Positions 42,726 to 52,572 are shown, counted from the first letter of the stretch. The stretch: DNA of 64,000 nucleotides from CALKAL01 sp051846895 (GCA_051846895.1 JBPYCQ010000005.1:1-64000); one strand, 5' to 3'. Numbers and translations: made by a program. The notes: generated by a model not told the origin, from the sequence alone.

Positions 42726-44060
42726 ATGGGGAAGTATACTTTTAAACTATTAGAATTAATTGAGCTGTCTAATGAAAAGTTAAAAGTTCGTTTAACTATT
42801 GACGAATCAGAAAAGCTATACATACTTCATGTAGACAAGCATACATATGATTCAATTAATAGTGCAGTTAATAGTTTTGAAGAATATTACTCAAGACTAT
42901 CTTTAATTACAAAGCGGAACCCATTTAATCATACATACACGAGCTCGATTACTTTAATTAGAGGAAAGGAAACTCGCAAACTATCGTTTAATTGTGATGA
43001 AACATACGCACGGTTAATAGAAAAAATTCGTGACGCTGATTCGTTTGAAGAGTTAAATATTATTGATGAATTAGTAGAATTAGTTGAAGAAAAAGAATCA
43101 CAGCCCAAGACTAAACCAATTGTTGAAAGTAACGTAGCCGAAGTAGAGCCTGAACAGATTTCAAATGATAAGGCTAAAGCGACTCCAACAAAGAAAACGG
43201 ACTGCTTTTTTTCAAAACTATTTAGGAATATGCTTATTGCGTCAGTTGCAATCATTTTAATTGTTCTATTTAAAGGAGATTATTTCTCGGCAAATGAAAG
43301 TAAAACTGTTCAATTAGTTCAAGGTTCACAATTATTAACGCCACCAATTAAATCAGAAAAGCCCTCTATAACAGTTGAACAACAAGTAGAAGATGAGGTT
43401 GGGACGGTTGAAAGTAGTATCGAAGAAAAAGATGAAATCGAGATAGTCGATCAAGAAGAGAAGCTCCCTTCACAGATGGCTTTTTACGAAGTTGATGAAG
43501 TAACTTATCAGTTGCCAGAAGGATACGTCGCTCTGACTTTTGATGATGGACCTTCAATATATACGAAACAAATTGTCGATCTTTTGACAGAGTATGAAGT
43601 AGCTGGGACTTTCTTTTTTGTTGGGGACCAGGTGCTTAAACATCCTGAATATGTCACGTATACAAATGATAAAGGTCATGTCGTAGCAAGTCATTCACAA
43701 AGCCATAAAAATATAACGACTCTTTATGAACAACAGCTTGATGAAGAAATATTACAGTCGATTATTGATCTTGAGAAGGTTTCAGGTAGTAACGTTAACT
43801 TGTTCCGACCGCCATATGGAGCAATAGGAGAATTTGAAAAGGCTTTTCTAAGTGAGAATAATGTTAAAACGATTATGTGGAACCGTGACCCGCGTGATTG
43901 GGATGTATCTAGCAAAGATGCAATTATTAATTACTTCTATGAGCTAGATCCTTCAGGTGGAATTTATATATTACATGAAAATAAATACACATTAGAAGCG
44001 TTACCTGAAATTATTGAGTATTTAAAAGAACTTAATTTAGAGATCGTCGGAATTCAATAA
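42726..44060 (+). CDS. Membrane-anchored polysaccharide deacetylase with unusual N-terminal domain
   Basis: A 444-residue protein. Residues about 255-440 are a NodB/CE4 deacetylase that removes N-acetyl groups from surface polysaccharide or peptidoglycan: LTFDDGPS (catalytic Asp and metal Asp), ASHSQSHKNI (metal His pair), FRPPYGA and the RDPRDWDVSS motif. One membrane helix (about 168-183, MLIASVAIILIVLF) places it outside the cell. The first 160 residues are cytoplasmic, of a type I do not recognise (beta-rich, YTFKLLELIELSNEKLKVR..., acidic end). The ATG at 42726 follows GAGGAT; 42714 lacks a site. Confidence 0.88.
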   Translation: MGKYTFKLLELIELSNEKLKVRLTIDESEKLYILHVDKHTYDSINSAVNSFEEYYSRLSLITKRNPFNHTYTSSITLIRGKETRKLSFNCDETYARLIEKIRDADSFEELNIIDELVELVEEKESQPKTKPIVESNVAEVEPEQISNDKAKATPTKKTDCFFSKLFRNMLIASVAIILIVLFKGDYFSANESKTVQLVQGSQLLTPPIKSEKPSITVEQQVEDEVGTVESSIEEKDEIEIVDQEEKLPSQMAFYEVDEVTYQLPEGYVALTFDDGPSIYTKQIVDLLTEYEVAGTFFFVGDQVLKHPEYVTYTNDKGHVVASHSQSHKNITTLYEQQLDEEILQSIIDLEKVSGSNVNLFRPPYGAIGEFEKAFLSENNVKTIMWNRDPRDWDVSSKDAIINYFYELDPSGGIYILHENKYTLEALPEIIEYLKELNLEIVGIQ

Positions 44061-44064
44061 GGTG

Positions 44065-44092
44065 AGAGGACGTCGGTGTGACGTCCTCTTTT
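44065..44092 (+). terminator. Terminator after the deacetylase gene
   Basis: AGAGGACGTC and GACGTCCTCT form a perfect 10-bp stem over a 5-nt loop, followed by TTTT. Confidence 0.88.
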
Positions 44093-44137
44093 AAGTTGGT
44101 AGGACGAATGTTTTCTAATAGCTGAGGTTTTTAAAAA

Positions 44138-44755
44138 TTAATGTTGCTGTTGAGCATTCATTTTTGTAAACATGTTTAGCATAGAATTTTGAGTTTGTTG
44201 GTCTAACTCAGGTACTTGATAATAACCGTTATCGTTTTGGTATAAAAAGATTTCGTATGCCATTTCACATAAGTTAGGCACACTATCTTGCAGGACACGA
44301 CGCATAACAGGGTTAGTTGCTTCTAATGCTGCGGCTGTACAAGCAGTTGCACAAGCCTTTAAATGTCCAAGCATAAAACTTGAGAAGCATTGATCATTCA
44401 ACTGTTGAGGATTGATTGTCGGTTGTTTGGGCTGACCTGGAGTCATCCCGTATGTGACATCGTTACTAATTTCCATGTTATAAGTCATCGTTGGCTGCGG
44501 TGGGCGCTGTCCAGACTGATACGTATCAACCATTGTATTATAGAGTTGTGTTAAATAATTAAATTGGTTTGTACATATATTTTTCAGCTGTTGTGCCTGA
44601 ATGTTTGGTTCATACATTTTGTAGTGTTCTATCGTTCCAATAAGTGTTGAAATGGTTTCATGAGCATCAAAAAGCTCATGCGCCCCATGGCTTTGGCTGG
44701 CAGGCATGTTAGATGACTGTTTTAACTGATTATTAGGATTGTTTTGTTGTTGCAT
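44138..44755 (-). CDS. Spore coat protein, CotF family
   Basis: A 205-residue CotF-type coat protein. A Gln/Asn-rich start precedes the helical core ELFDAHETISTLIGTIEHYKMYEP, YLTQLYNTMVDTYQSGQRPPQP, and a Cys-rich second bundle LKACATACTAAALEATNPVMRRVLQDS, ending DNGYYQVPELD. Such proteins assemble in the spore coat. The ATG at 44755 follows AGGAGG by nine bases. Expressed presumably in the mother cell during sporulation; I did not find a clear SigE/SigK promoter. Confidence 0.87.
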   Translation of the reverse strand: MQQQNNPNNQLKQSSNMPASQSHGAHELFDAHETISTLIGTIEHYKMYEPNIQAQQLKNICTNQFNYLTQLYNTMVDTYQSGQRPPQPTMTYNMEISNDVTYGMTPGQPKQPTINPQQLNDQCFSSFMLGHLKACATACTAAALEATNPVMRRVLQDSVPNLCEMAYEIFLYQNDNGYYQVPELDQQTQNSMLNMFTKMNAQQQH

Positions 44756-44883
44756 ATTCAATTTCCTCCTTTCGTTGATACATTATTAACTTGCTTAAAT
44801 GTCAATTGAATTATTCATTATCAGCTGAGAAGGAATAAAGTGCTTGTTAGTAAGGAAAGCATTATTATGTGTGGATTATTTTT

Positions 44884-44910
44884 TTGAATTTGCAGAAAAA
44901 TGTCTATAAT
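44884..44910 (+). promoter_or_regulatory. Promoter of the DUF1700-DUF4097 operon
   Basis: TTGAAT (44884-44889), a 15-nt spacer and TATAAT (44905-44910). Confidence 0.5.
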
Positions 44911-44965
44911 ATTCTTTTTTTGAGTGGTACACTTTATTAAGCAAGTCTATCGAGGAGGCCCAATA

Positions 44966-45523
44966 ATGAATAAGGAACAATTTTTGGATCGATTAAATGA
45001 TCGCTTACAAAATCTTTCCAGAAAAGATCGGGAAGATATTTTATATGATATGATGGAGCATTTTGAAAATGGTAAGCGTGAAGGGAAAACAGAGAGGCAA
45101 ATTATTAATGATCTTGGCAATCCTGAATACATAGCAAAAGGATATACGATAGAAGCTTCAGATGATCAAAATGAACCAATTAAGCGCGAGAATTTGCGTT
45201 CGCCTCATATCGTGACAATCATAGCTGTTATCGCTATTAACGTCATGTTTGTGTTAGGGCCTGCAATTGCCATAGCTGCCGTTTTCTTTAGCTTTTACAT
45301 AGTTGCTTTTGCCGTAGTTTATGGACCTGTCCATTTGTTTATTCAAGCATTAATCAGTGGCGGTGGGAATACGGTTGTACTTTTTTTCTTTGTTCTTTTT
45401 ACAGTAAGTTTAGGTATGCTAATGTTCGCCGGCTTATCTAAATTAGGACGCCTATTGAAAGGATTACTCGGAAAATATATTGCTCTTAACAAGCGCATCA
45501 TTAGAGGGGAGCGTCTAACATGA
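44966..45523 (+). CDS. DUF1700 (HAAS) membrane protein
   Basis: A 185-residue protein. The N-terminal 60 residues form the HAAS helical signalling domain (FLDRLNDRLQNLSRKDREDILYDMMEHF and IINDLGNPEYIAKGY), followed by three or four membrane helices. In Firmicutes this domain usually follows a PadR regulator and precedes a DUF4097 protein; the PadR gene is missing here. The ATG at 44966 follows CGAGGAGG. ATGA overlap with the next gene. Confidence 0.87.
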   Translation: MNKEQFLDRLNDRLQNLSRKDREDILYDMMEHFENGKREGKTERQIINDLGNPEYIAKGYTIEASDDQNEPIKRENLRSPHIVTIIAVIAINVMFVLGPAIAIAAVFFSFYIVAFAVVYGPVHLFIQALISGGGNTVVLFFFVLFTVSLGMLMFAGLSKLGRLLKGLLGKYIALNKRIIRGERLT

Positions 45524-46365
45524 GTAAATTAGTTAAAATTTCATTGTCTGGTTTAATAATTGGATTCATTGGGATGCTCGTTTCTTTTACTATATACGGA
45601 GAAGATATTTTTGACACCATTGTTGGTGATTATGAGGTCATATCAGAACACAAACAAGTATCAGCTAACGATGTAGAAATTATAAATATTGATGTTGGAG
45701 GAGCAAGGCTTCATATCCACTCAATAGAAGGTGATGAGATTAAGGTCGATTTAGACGCAAGAGTAAATCAATTAGTAAACATACTATCTACTTTTGATGT
45801 GAAAAAATCTGGTGATGAATTGCTCATAAAATTCAACCAAAAAACACATATTTCATTTCTTTCATTTTTAAACGACACAGAAGTAAATGTTTATGTGCCT
45901 AACAAAATGTTTGATGAATTCAATATTGCTTCATCAGCAGGTCGTGTTGAAGTTAATGACATAAACGCCGATGAAGTGTTTGTTGAATCAAATGCAGGTA
46001 AAGTTATATTACAAAACATTCATTCGAATTACACCACCATCGATATTGCGGCGGGAAATGTTGATATAAAAAGTGTTACCGGTGATATTGAAGCGGATAT
46101 TAACGCAGGCAAGTTGTTAGTGCAGCTAGATAAAATTGAGCAAAATATTGCATTAGACGCGTCAGCTGGAAAAGTTGATATTATTTTAAATGAAGAGCCA
46201 ACTAATTTAGCTGTTGATTTAAAAGCTAATGCTGGATTCGTGAATGTGAATGATTTACCTTTAGAGAAGAAATCAGGAAACGAAATAAAAGGTACTATCG
46301 GTAAAGGGGATTACCTACTGTATGTTCGCGTCGATGCAGGATCTTTTAAATTGGACGTCAAATAA
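45520..46365 (+). CDS. DUF4097 beta-helix membrane protein
   Basis: A 281-residue protein: one N-terminal membrane helix (about 5-25, ISLSGLIIGFIGMLVSF) and an extracytoplasmic DUF4097 right-handed beta-helix with repeated SAGRVEVND, NAGKVILQN, AAGNVDIKS, SAGKVDIIL units. Members such as LiaG and LiaX are linked to envelope stress. Translationally coupled to the DUF1700 gene. Confidence 0.88.
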   Translation: MSKLVKISLSGLIIGFIGMLVSFTIYGEDIFDTIVGDYEVISEHKQVSANDVEIINIDVGGARLHIHSIEGDEIKVDLDARVNQLVNILSTFDVKKSGDELLIKFNQKTHISFLSFLNDTEVNVYVPNKMFDEFNIASSAGRVEVNDINADEVFVESNAGKVILQNIHSNYTTIDIAAGNVDIKSVTGDIEADINAGKLLVQLDKIEQNIALDASAGKVDIILNEEPTNLAVDLKANAGFVNVNDLPLEKKSGNEIKGTIGKGDYLLYVRVDAGSFKLDVK

Positions 46366-46428
46366 AAGTTTCGTTAGTGCCGTGACTGATTGCATTAAGT
46401 AATGTTTTAGCTTGATTACTATAAAATA

Positions 46429-46470
46429 AAAACCCAAGAATGCTGTGAAATCAACATTCTTGGGTTTTTA
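46429..46470. terminator. Bidirectional terminator
   Basis: AAAACCCAAGAATG and CATTCTTGGGTTTT form a perfect 14-bp stem between the convergent DUF4097 and pdxK genes, with U-runs on both strands. Confidence 0.92.
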
Positions 46471-46510
46471 TTTGGTTATTCTAAAATGAACTTTAAATAG
46501 TCCCTTTTAA

Positions 46511-47302
46511 TTATCTATTCGCATATTGATTAACTGGACCAACGTACTCGTTAAGTTTCCATGAGCCGTTAATTGCATTTGTTATAAATGTTTTCGCGAA
46601 TTTAACAGCTTCCTTAGGTGTTTTGCCTTGAACTATTTGCGAAATAACAGCTGAAGAGAATGTGCAACCTGCGCCATGTGTGTATGTCGTATCATTTTTT
46701 TCTTGTTGGAGTAACATAAATTCATCTCCATCATAAAACACGTCTACAACTTGATTAGTTTCTAAGTTGAATCCTCCAGTAATGACGACGTTTTTAGCAC
46801 CTAAATCGACAATTGTAGCTGCAGCTTCTTTCATCTCTTCAATGGAGCTAACTTTTGGCATTTTTGCGAGCTGTCCTGCTTCAAAAAGATTTGGTGTTGT
46901 AACTAATGCTTTCGGAACAAGGAGTTCTCTTAAAGCATCAGAGTTTTCTGGATGTAGTGCTTCGTCTTGCCCTTTACAGACGAGGACAGGATCAATAACA
47001 GCTGGTAATTGATAATCATCAATCACTTTTGCAGCAAGTTCTATCACATCAACTGTCGGTAACATTCCAGTTTTCATCCCATCGACACCGACACCATCTA
47101 ATATAGTTTTCAATTGAGCTTTTACTGTATTAACATCAATTGGGTAAACGTTGTGATTCCAATGATTTGTTGGGTCTTGTGCAACAATTGTTGTTAATGC
47201 GGTCAATCCGTAAACGCCTGTTTCTTGAAATGTTTTTATATCTGCTTGTATACCGGCTCCGCCACTCGTGTCTGATCCAGCAAATGTTAGTACTTTTTTC
47301 AT
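46511..47302 (-). CDS. pdxK: Pyridoxine/pyridoxal/pyridoxamine kinase
   Basis: A 263-residue ribokinase-fold kinase that phosphorylates B6 vitamers in salvage. It starts TFAGSDTSGGAGIQADIKTFQE, contains VYGLTALTTIVAQDP, GVDGMKTGMLPT, IDPVLVCKG, and the catalytic TTYTHGAGCTFSSA (base Asp replaced by Gly-Ala-Gly-Cys, as in PdxK of Bacillus subtilis, which it closely matches). It could also be read as ThiD-like, but NxWNHxVxPID and the CTF motif fit PdxK. Single gene. Confidence 0.9.
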   Translation of the reverse strand: MKKVLTFAGSDTSGGAGIQADIKTFQETGVYGLTALTTIVAQDPTNHWNHNVYPIDVNTVKAQLKTILDGVGVDGMKTGMLPTVDVIELAAKVIDDYQLPAVIDPVLVCKGQDEALHPENSDALRELLVPKALVTTPNLFEAGQLAKMPKVSSIEEMKEAAATIVDLGAKNVVITGGFNLETNQVVDVFYDGDEFMLLQQEKNDTTYTHGAGCTFSSAVISQIVQGKTPKEAVKFAKTFITNAINGSWKLNEYVGPVNQYANR

Positions 47303-47363
47303 GGTTTTACCCCCTTAGGCTATGCGTCAACGTAATTGTAAGTGATTTTTTTTAATATGACAA

Positions 47364-48611
47364 TTAAATTTTCATGTTCACATGTTTTGATTTTGAAGGT
47401 ACTTCTGACTCGGAATGAATCTCTTTTAGCCTAATAATTAATAGGACAACCCCGCTGAACAATAATAGAGCGCTTGTAAAGAAAAAGACAGAAGAGATCC
47501 CATAAAATCCAGAGATGACTCCGCCAAGTATTGGGCCAATGACGTTCCCTAAAAACCTCAAGCTTGTATTATAGCCAATGACTTCACCTTGAATTGAGAT
47601 TGGTGCAGCCTGTCGAATATAGGCCATTCGAGTTGGCATAAGTCCCCCAAGTGTAACACCAAGTAAAAAGCGAATAATGACAAGCTGCCATACGGCGGTA
47701 ACAAAGCCACCAGGAAGATAAACAATTGTGGCTGCTATTAGTAATCCAATTAAGATTTTTTCATGGCCTATTTTGTCTCCTAAACGACCCCAACGTCTTG
47801 TCATGAGTAAATTACCTAGTCCTGTAATGGAAAAGGCTAATCCAGATATTAAAGCAATGTTTTCAGGCCCATTTAACTCTTGAACATACAATGAGAGTAT
47901 TGGCTGAACAGCAAAGTGTGCAATCTGAATAAACATCGAAATGATAATGACAGATAGTAGCATTGGGTGACCAATGATGTATTGAAGTACTTCTTTAGTT
48001 GAATATTGTTTTTCATCGCCTTTATTTTCTTGAAGACGGTATTCTTTAATTCCAAAGAGAACGAGAAGCCCAGCTAAAAAGATTGTAATTGACGTTAATT
48101 GAAAGGCTTGTGAGTACCCTAGCCCATCAGCTAATACACCACCAAGTAATGGACCCATTAACGTACCTGTAACACTACCAGTTTGCAGAGTTCCTAACAC
48201 GCGCCCAGATATCTTTTTCGGCGTTTGTGTGGAGATGAGTGCTTGGGAAATGGGTATAAACCCCGTAAAAACTCCCATTACGAACCTTAAAATAAATAGC
48301 TGTAGGACAGAAGTGACATACCCCATTAAAAAGATGCTTGCAGCTAAGCCAAAGCTTGCGAGAATTAGTATTGGCTTTCTTCCGTACTTATCTCCCATTC
48401 TTCCCCAAATAGGAGAAAAAATAAAAGCCGTTACAAACGTAATGGCGAACGTCCACCCTGACCAGGTTCTTACATATTCTTCAGTAAAACTTCCAAATGA
48501 ATCGATATAGAGTGACAGAAAAGGCATTACCATTGTCATACTGCCAGCAATAAAAAAATTGGCGAACCACATAATCGCCAAATTACGTTTTGATAATCCC
48601 TCTTGATCCAA
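47364..48611 (-). CDS. Multidrug-type MFS transporter
   Basis: A 415-residue 12-helix MFS carrier. GRMGDKYGRKPILILA (about 72-87) is motif A, GFIPISQALISTQTPKK is motif near helix 5 and RRWGRLGDKIGHEKI repeats motif A in the second half. Such DHA1 proteins export drugs by proton antiport; cargo not defined. No regulator is adjacent. Starts at an ATG at 48611 with GAAGGG upstream. Confidence 0.88.
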   Translation of the reverse strand: MDQEGLSKRNLAIMWFANFFIAGSMTMVMPFLSLYIDSFGSFTEEYVRTWSGWTFAITFVTAFIFSPIWGRMGDKYGRKPILILASFGLAASIFLMGYVTSVLQLFILRFVMGVFTGFIPISQALISTQTPKKISGRVLGTLQTGSVTGTLMGPLLGGVLADGLGYSQAFQLTSITIFLAGLLVLFGIKEYRLQENKGDEKQYSTKEVLQYIIGHPMLLSVIIISMFIQIAHFAVQPILSLYVQELNGPENIALISGLAFSITGLGNLLMTRRWGRLGDKIGHEKILIGLLIAATIVYLPGGFVTAVWQLVIIRFLLGVTLGGLMPTRMAYIRQAAPISIQGEVIGYNTSLRFLGNVIGPILGGVISGFYGISSVFFFTSALLLFSGVVLLIIRLKEIHSESEVPSKSKHVNMKI

Positions 48612-48761
48612 TATTTTACCCTTCCTTCTTTATTTCGGACATCGTTTATTTCGTCAGTCTAAATAATAACAATTTTTCGTTACTTTGTCGAATAGAATGC
48701 TCGCACATGATAAGAAGCATTTATGTAGAGTTGCAAGGATGATGCTATTTTAGACATAGAA

Positions 48762-48797
48762 AAACCCGGACTACCAAACATGAGTAAGTTCGGGTTT
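48762..48797 (-). terminator. Terminator of the iron ABC operon
   Basis: AAACCCGGAC and GTTCGGGTTT pair (one G-T); on the minus strand TTTTTC follows. The gap 48612-48893 holds no gene. Confidence 0.75.
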
Positions 48798-48893
48798 AAT
48801 AAGGCGAAACGGTCTTTCCGAAATATGAAAAGGCTGGACAATTGGATTCGTGAATCCTTTATTTTTTCTAGGGTTTGGTGGAAAACCATCTTA

Positions 48894-49631
48894 TTATAAC
48901 TTAGATAGAACCCTTGGCTTAACAGACAGTCTATCGGATATATCACAGTCAGTACTAAAGATTTCTTCAGGACTACCTGTTCTAACAATTTCACCTTTAC
49001 GTAAGATGACAATTCGATCTGCAAGAGCCTGGGCATCATCTTGGTCATGTGTAACAAAAATTGATGTTACACCTGTCGTCTTTAAAATATCTCTTAGTTC
49101 TTCACGTATACGTATTTGTAAATCAGCATCTAAATTACTAAAAGGTTCATCAAACAATAACAACTTCGGATTAGGTGCTAAAGCTCGCGCCAAAGCAACA
49201 CGTTGCTGTTGTCCACCACTGAGTTCGAAGGGATACCGCTTATGATATTCTTCTAAGTTAACAAGTCGAAGGACTTCCTTTACGCGAGCATGACGGTCTT
49301 TTCTCGGTAATTTGTTTAGACCGAACTTAATGTTTTGCTCAACAGTCATGTGTGGGAACAATGCATAGTCTTGAAATACCATTCCAATTCCACGTTTTTC
49401 CGGCTGAACGAATTTCGACTTGCTACACATACAATGATCACCAACCATAATGTTACCTGCTGAAGGTGTCTCAAGTCCTGCAATTAAGCGTAATACTGTA
49501 CTTTTCCCGCTACCAGACTCACCTAAAATAGAAACAATTTCACCTTTTTGTATCGACAAATTGAAATTGTTAATTGTGTTTGTTTTAGTATTTGGATAAC
49601 GGAATTGCAAGTTATGAATATGAACAAACAT
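48894..49631 (-). CDS. Ferric iron ABC transporter ATP-binding protein
   Basis: A 245-residue ATPase. Walker A GESGSGKST (about 37-45), Q-loop MVFQDYALFPHMTV, signature LSGGQQQRVALARAL, Walker B KLLLFDEPFSNLD and switch FVTHDQDDAQALADR are intact. The layout fits the FbpC/AfuC type without the long regulatory C-terminal domain. It powers the permease encoded 6 nt upstream. Confidence 0.92.
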   Translation of the reverse strand: MFVHIHNLQFRYPNTKTNTINNFNLSIQKGEIVSILGESGSGKSTVLRLIAGLETPSAGNIMVGDHCMCSKSKFVQPEKRGIGMVFQDYALFPHMTVEQNIKFGLNKLPRKDRHARVKEVLRLVNLEEYHKRYPFELSGGQQQRVALARALAPNPKLLLFDEPFSNLDADLQIRIREELRDILKTTGVTSIFVTHDQDDAQALADRIVILRKGEIVRTGSPEEIFSTDCDISDRLSVKPRVLSKL

Positions 49632-49637
49632 TTTCGA

Positions 49638-51281
49638 CTACTCCCTTTCTAAAACGTGATGAAAGACATAAATCGCACTCGCACTAATCAAGATAATAAG
49701 AATTGAAGGTATTGCTGCCTGATGTATCATTTCATTCGATGCGTATTGGAACGCCTTAGTCGCTAACGTTTCAAAATTAAAAGGTCTTAAAATGAGTGTT
49801 AACGGCAGCTCCTTCATGATATCAACAAAAGCTAATATAAACCCTCCAAATATGGCCCCTCGAATTAATTTAAGATCTACTTTGAAAAAAGACTTCGTTA
49901 TGTTGTTTCCTAACATTCTTGATGCTTCAGTGAATTTTGTTCCAACTCGTTCAAATCCTGACTCCACTGAATTATATCCAACAGCTAAATACCTAATAAA
50001 ATAAGCAAAAATGAGCATGTAAACACTCGTACTAAGTACAAAGGTTGGTGACTTATCAAACAACTCATATATATTGTTAACGCCACGGTCCAATGCTATG
50101 AATAATGTCACAACACCAACAGCTATCACTGCACCAGGTATGGAATAGCCGATGATAGTGATGCGTGGAAAAACCTTTGCAATTATACCACGGTTTATTC
50201 TTGAGAAGTTACTAATTATGATTGCCGCAATCGTAATTATAATGGCAGCGATTAAGGCGACAAAGACCGTATTATTTATGACTTCAAGAGTTTCAGTTTT
50301 TAAAAAGAGTTCGTATGTTAAGGTCGCCCAGTAAATTAACTGTATTAAAGGAATTATAAATGCTATTAAAAATATTGTAAAAACGTAAGTAAACGCTAAC
50401 CATTTCTTTTTCCCCTCAAGTTTCACAGGGTTTAATAATTTAACTTTAGTTGTTGTAAAACTGAAACGTTTTCTACCTCTTAATAACCTTTCTAAAACGA
50501 GTAGACCTAATATGATTACCATGAGAGTACCAGCTAATTTAATCGCAGAATCTAAATCGCCAAAACCAAACCAAGTTTGAAAGATGGCGGTTGTAAACGT
50601 TTGAATGCCAAAATATTTTACAACCCCGTAATCATTAATGACTTCTAAAATGACTAGGCTGACCCCTGCAATAATCGAAGCACGAGCAAGAGGAAGGACA
50701 ATTCTATAAAAAATGGACCATGAGTTGCTTCCTAAAAGCCTTGCATTTTCAATGATTGAAGTTGACTGTCTTGATAAAAATGATCTAGTAATAGTATAGA
50801 CGTATGGAAACAAAAATAAAGTAAAAATAAATACAGCACCAGGTATATTCATGATGTTGAAATATTGTTGATTAACGGTTACATCAAACTGATTTCTTAA
50901 TGTAGTTTGAATAACCCCTGTATAATTTAATATGCCATGATAGGTGTATGCACCGATGTACGGTGGAATGGCCAATGGAAGAATAAGTCCCCATTGAAAG
51001 AAATTCCGAAATGGAAAATCATAGGCTGAAATAATCCAAGCTAAGCTCGCACCTATTAAAGCAGTGAAAATGCCAACTAAAAAGACAAGTATTAAAGTAT
51101 TTTGTATGTATGTATTAAGCATATATTCTCGAATGTGAATCCAATTTTCTGTTGGTTCATTAAAGAATTGTAAAACAATCGAGATATTGGGCAGTAGGAT
51201 AAGAAGGACAAAAATAATACTAAGAATAGACCAACCATTTATACTGCTTCTAAAATTACGAAGATGTTCCACTGCTTTCAC
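49638..51281 (-). CDS. Ferric iron ABC transporter permease (fused two-domain)
   Basis: A 547-residue permease with about 12 membrane helices in two homologous halves, each with an EAA loop: NARLLGSNSWSIFYRIVLPLAR (about 180-200, read in pieces) and EASRMLGNNITKSFFKVDL (about 450-470). This double-length form is that of FbpB/AfuB/SfuB. The start is GTG at 51281 with AAAGGGC. Middle gene of the operon. Confidence 0.92.
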   Translation of the reverse strand: MKAVEHLRNFRSSINGWSILSIIFVLLILLPNISIVLQFFNEPTENWIHIREYMLNTYIQNTLILVFLVGIFTALIGASLAWIISAYDFPFRNFFQWGLILPLAIPPYIGAYTYHGILNYTGVIQTTLRNQFDVTVNQQYFNIMNIPGAVFIFTLFLFPYVYTITRSFLSRQSTSIIENARLLGSNSWSIFYRIVLPLARASIIAGVSLVILEVINDYGVVKYFGIQTFTTAIFQTWFGFGDLDSAIKLAGTLMVIILGLLVLERLLRGRKRFSFTTTKVKLLNPVKLEGKKKWLAFTYVFTIFLIAFIIPLIQLIYWATLTYELFLKTETLEVINNTVFVALIAAIIITIAAIIISNFSRINRGIIAKVFPRITIIGYSIPGAVIAVGVVTLFIALDRGVNNIYELFDKSPTFVLSTSVYMLIFAYFIRYLAVGYNSVESGFERVGTKFTEASRMLGNNITKSFFKVDLKLIRGAIFGGFILAFVDIMKELPLTLILRPFNFETLATKAFQYASNEMIHQAAIPSILIILISASAIYVFHHVLERE

Positions 51282-51421
51282 GCCCTTTAATTATAACAAG
51301 AAGTAAATTGTAGATACCCTATCCATCATAATAGTAAAGTTTTAATAATGTAAAGGGAGGATGTCGACTAAATATAGTCTAACATCCCCTTCAGCATAAA
51401 TTGTTAAAACATATTCATATT

Positions 51422-52531
51422 TTACTTCCAGTTAACTTCATTGAAGATACGAACAGCTTCTGCGTTGTTCTCACCAAGAATAGATAAGTTAAGATCTTGT
51501 TCTTTAAATTCGCCCCATTCTTTTAAAGTAGCAGCAGCTTCTACATCTGGATGAACCGGATATTCATAGTTAGCACTAGCAAATTTATGTTGTATTTCTT
51601 GAGATGAAAGGAACTCGATTAATTTAATCGCATTCTCTTTGTTTTTCGCATGTTTTGTTACCCCGATACCACTCACATTAATATGTGTTCCAGTTGTATC
51701 TTGATTAGGGAAGAAAACTCCTAATTGCTCGGCAACTTTTACTTCTTCTTTATCGACAGAGTTAATCATTCCGCCAAGGTAGTAAGTGTTCATAATCGCA
51801 ACATCACCTTCACCAGCTGCGATTGCTTTTGCTTGATCGCGATCCCCACCTTGAGGATCTCTAGCGAAATTTTTCACCATACCTTCCGCCCAAGCTTTTG
51901 CTTCATCTCTACCATTTAATTCGATTAATGAAGCTAATAATGACTGATTGTAAATGTTTTCAGATGAACGAATTAATACGCGTCCTTCCCATTCTGGTTC
52001 AGTTAATGCTTCATAAGTTGATAAATCTTCTGGATTCACTCTATCTTTATGATAAACAATCACACGAGCACGTTTAGTCAATCCGAACCATGTATTGTCA
52101 ACATCGCGTAATTTTTCAGGGATATTATCTGCTAATACATCGCTTTCTATTGGCTGTAATAAATCTTGTTCTTTAGCGCGATGTAAACGTCCAGCATCTG
52201 CTGTGAAGAAAAGGTCAGCAGTATTTTCACCTTCACGTGCCATTCTTTCAATTAATTCATCTGCTTTACCGTTAATGACATTCACTTTAATTCCTGTTTC
52301 TTCTGTGAATTTAGCATATAATTCATCGTCAATGTCATAATGACGACTTGTATATAAATAAACTTCTCCAGGATCTTTTGAGTCATTGTTTTCTTGAGAA
52401 TCTACGTTAGAAGATGTATTATCGCTGTTCTCCTCAGCTTTTTCATCTTTGGCTTTGTCATCTCCACAAGCTGACAAAAATAAAATAGCAAAAATAAAAG
52501 TTAAAGTAATAAAAAGATATTTTTTATTCAT
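51422..52531 (-). CDS. Ferric iron-binding lipoprotein of the ABC transporter
   Basis: A 369-residue substrate-binding protein. Lipoprotein signal with lipobox LSAC (Cys at about 20) and an acidic linker. The mature part reads VYLYTSRHYDIDDELYAKFTE, TADLFFTADAGRLHRA and GDVAIMNTYYLGGM; the Tyr pair (TYYLG) binds Fe3+ in FbpA/FutA proteins. The ATG at 52531 follows AAAAGGAG; the longer frame from 52579 lacks a site. First gene of the operon, behind two Fur boxes. Confidence 0.93.
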   Translation of the reverse strand: MNKKYLFITLTFIFAILFLSACGDDKAKDEKAEENSDNTSSNVDSQENNDSKDPGEVYLYTSRHYDIDDELYAKFTEETGIKVNVINGKADELIERMAREGENTADLFFTADAGRLHRAKEQDLLQPIESDVLADNIPEKLRDVDNTWFGLTKRARVIVYHKDRVNPEDLSTYEALTEPEWEGRVLIRSSENIYNQSLLASLIELNGRDEAKAWAEGMVKNFARDPQGGDRDQAKAIAAGEGDVAIMNTYYLGGMINSVDKEEVKVAEQLGVFFPNQDTTGTHINVSGIGVTKHAKNKENAIKLIEFLSSQEIQHKFASANYEYPVHPDVEAAATLKEWGEFKEQDLNLSILGENNAEAVRIFNEVNWK

Positions 52532-52557
52532 ATATGTAACTCCTTTTTCTGTGTTAT

Positions 52558-52572
52558 TGAGAATGATTCTCA
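52558..52572. promoter_or_regulatory. Fur box A
   Basis: TGAGAATGATTCTCA is a perfect 7-1-7 inverted repeat matching TGATAATNATTATCA. It predicts iron-dependent repression of the ABC operon. Confidence 0.9.

Noticed and set aside
48680..49057. Minus-strand frame of 125 codons
   Set aside because: It overlaps the 3' end of the ABC ATPase gene in another frame and includes the terminator.
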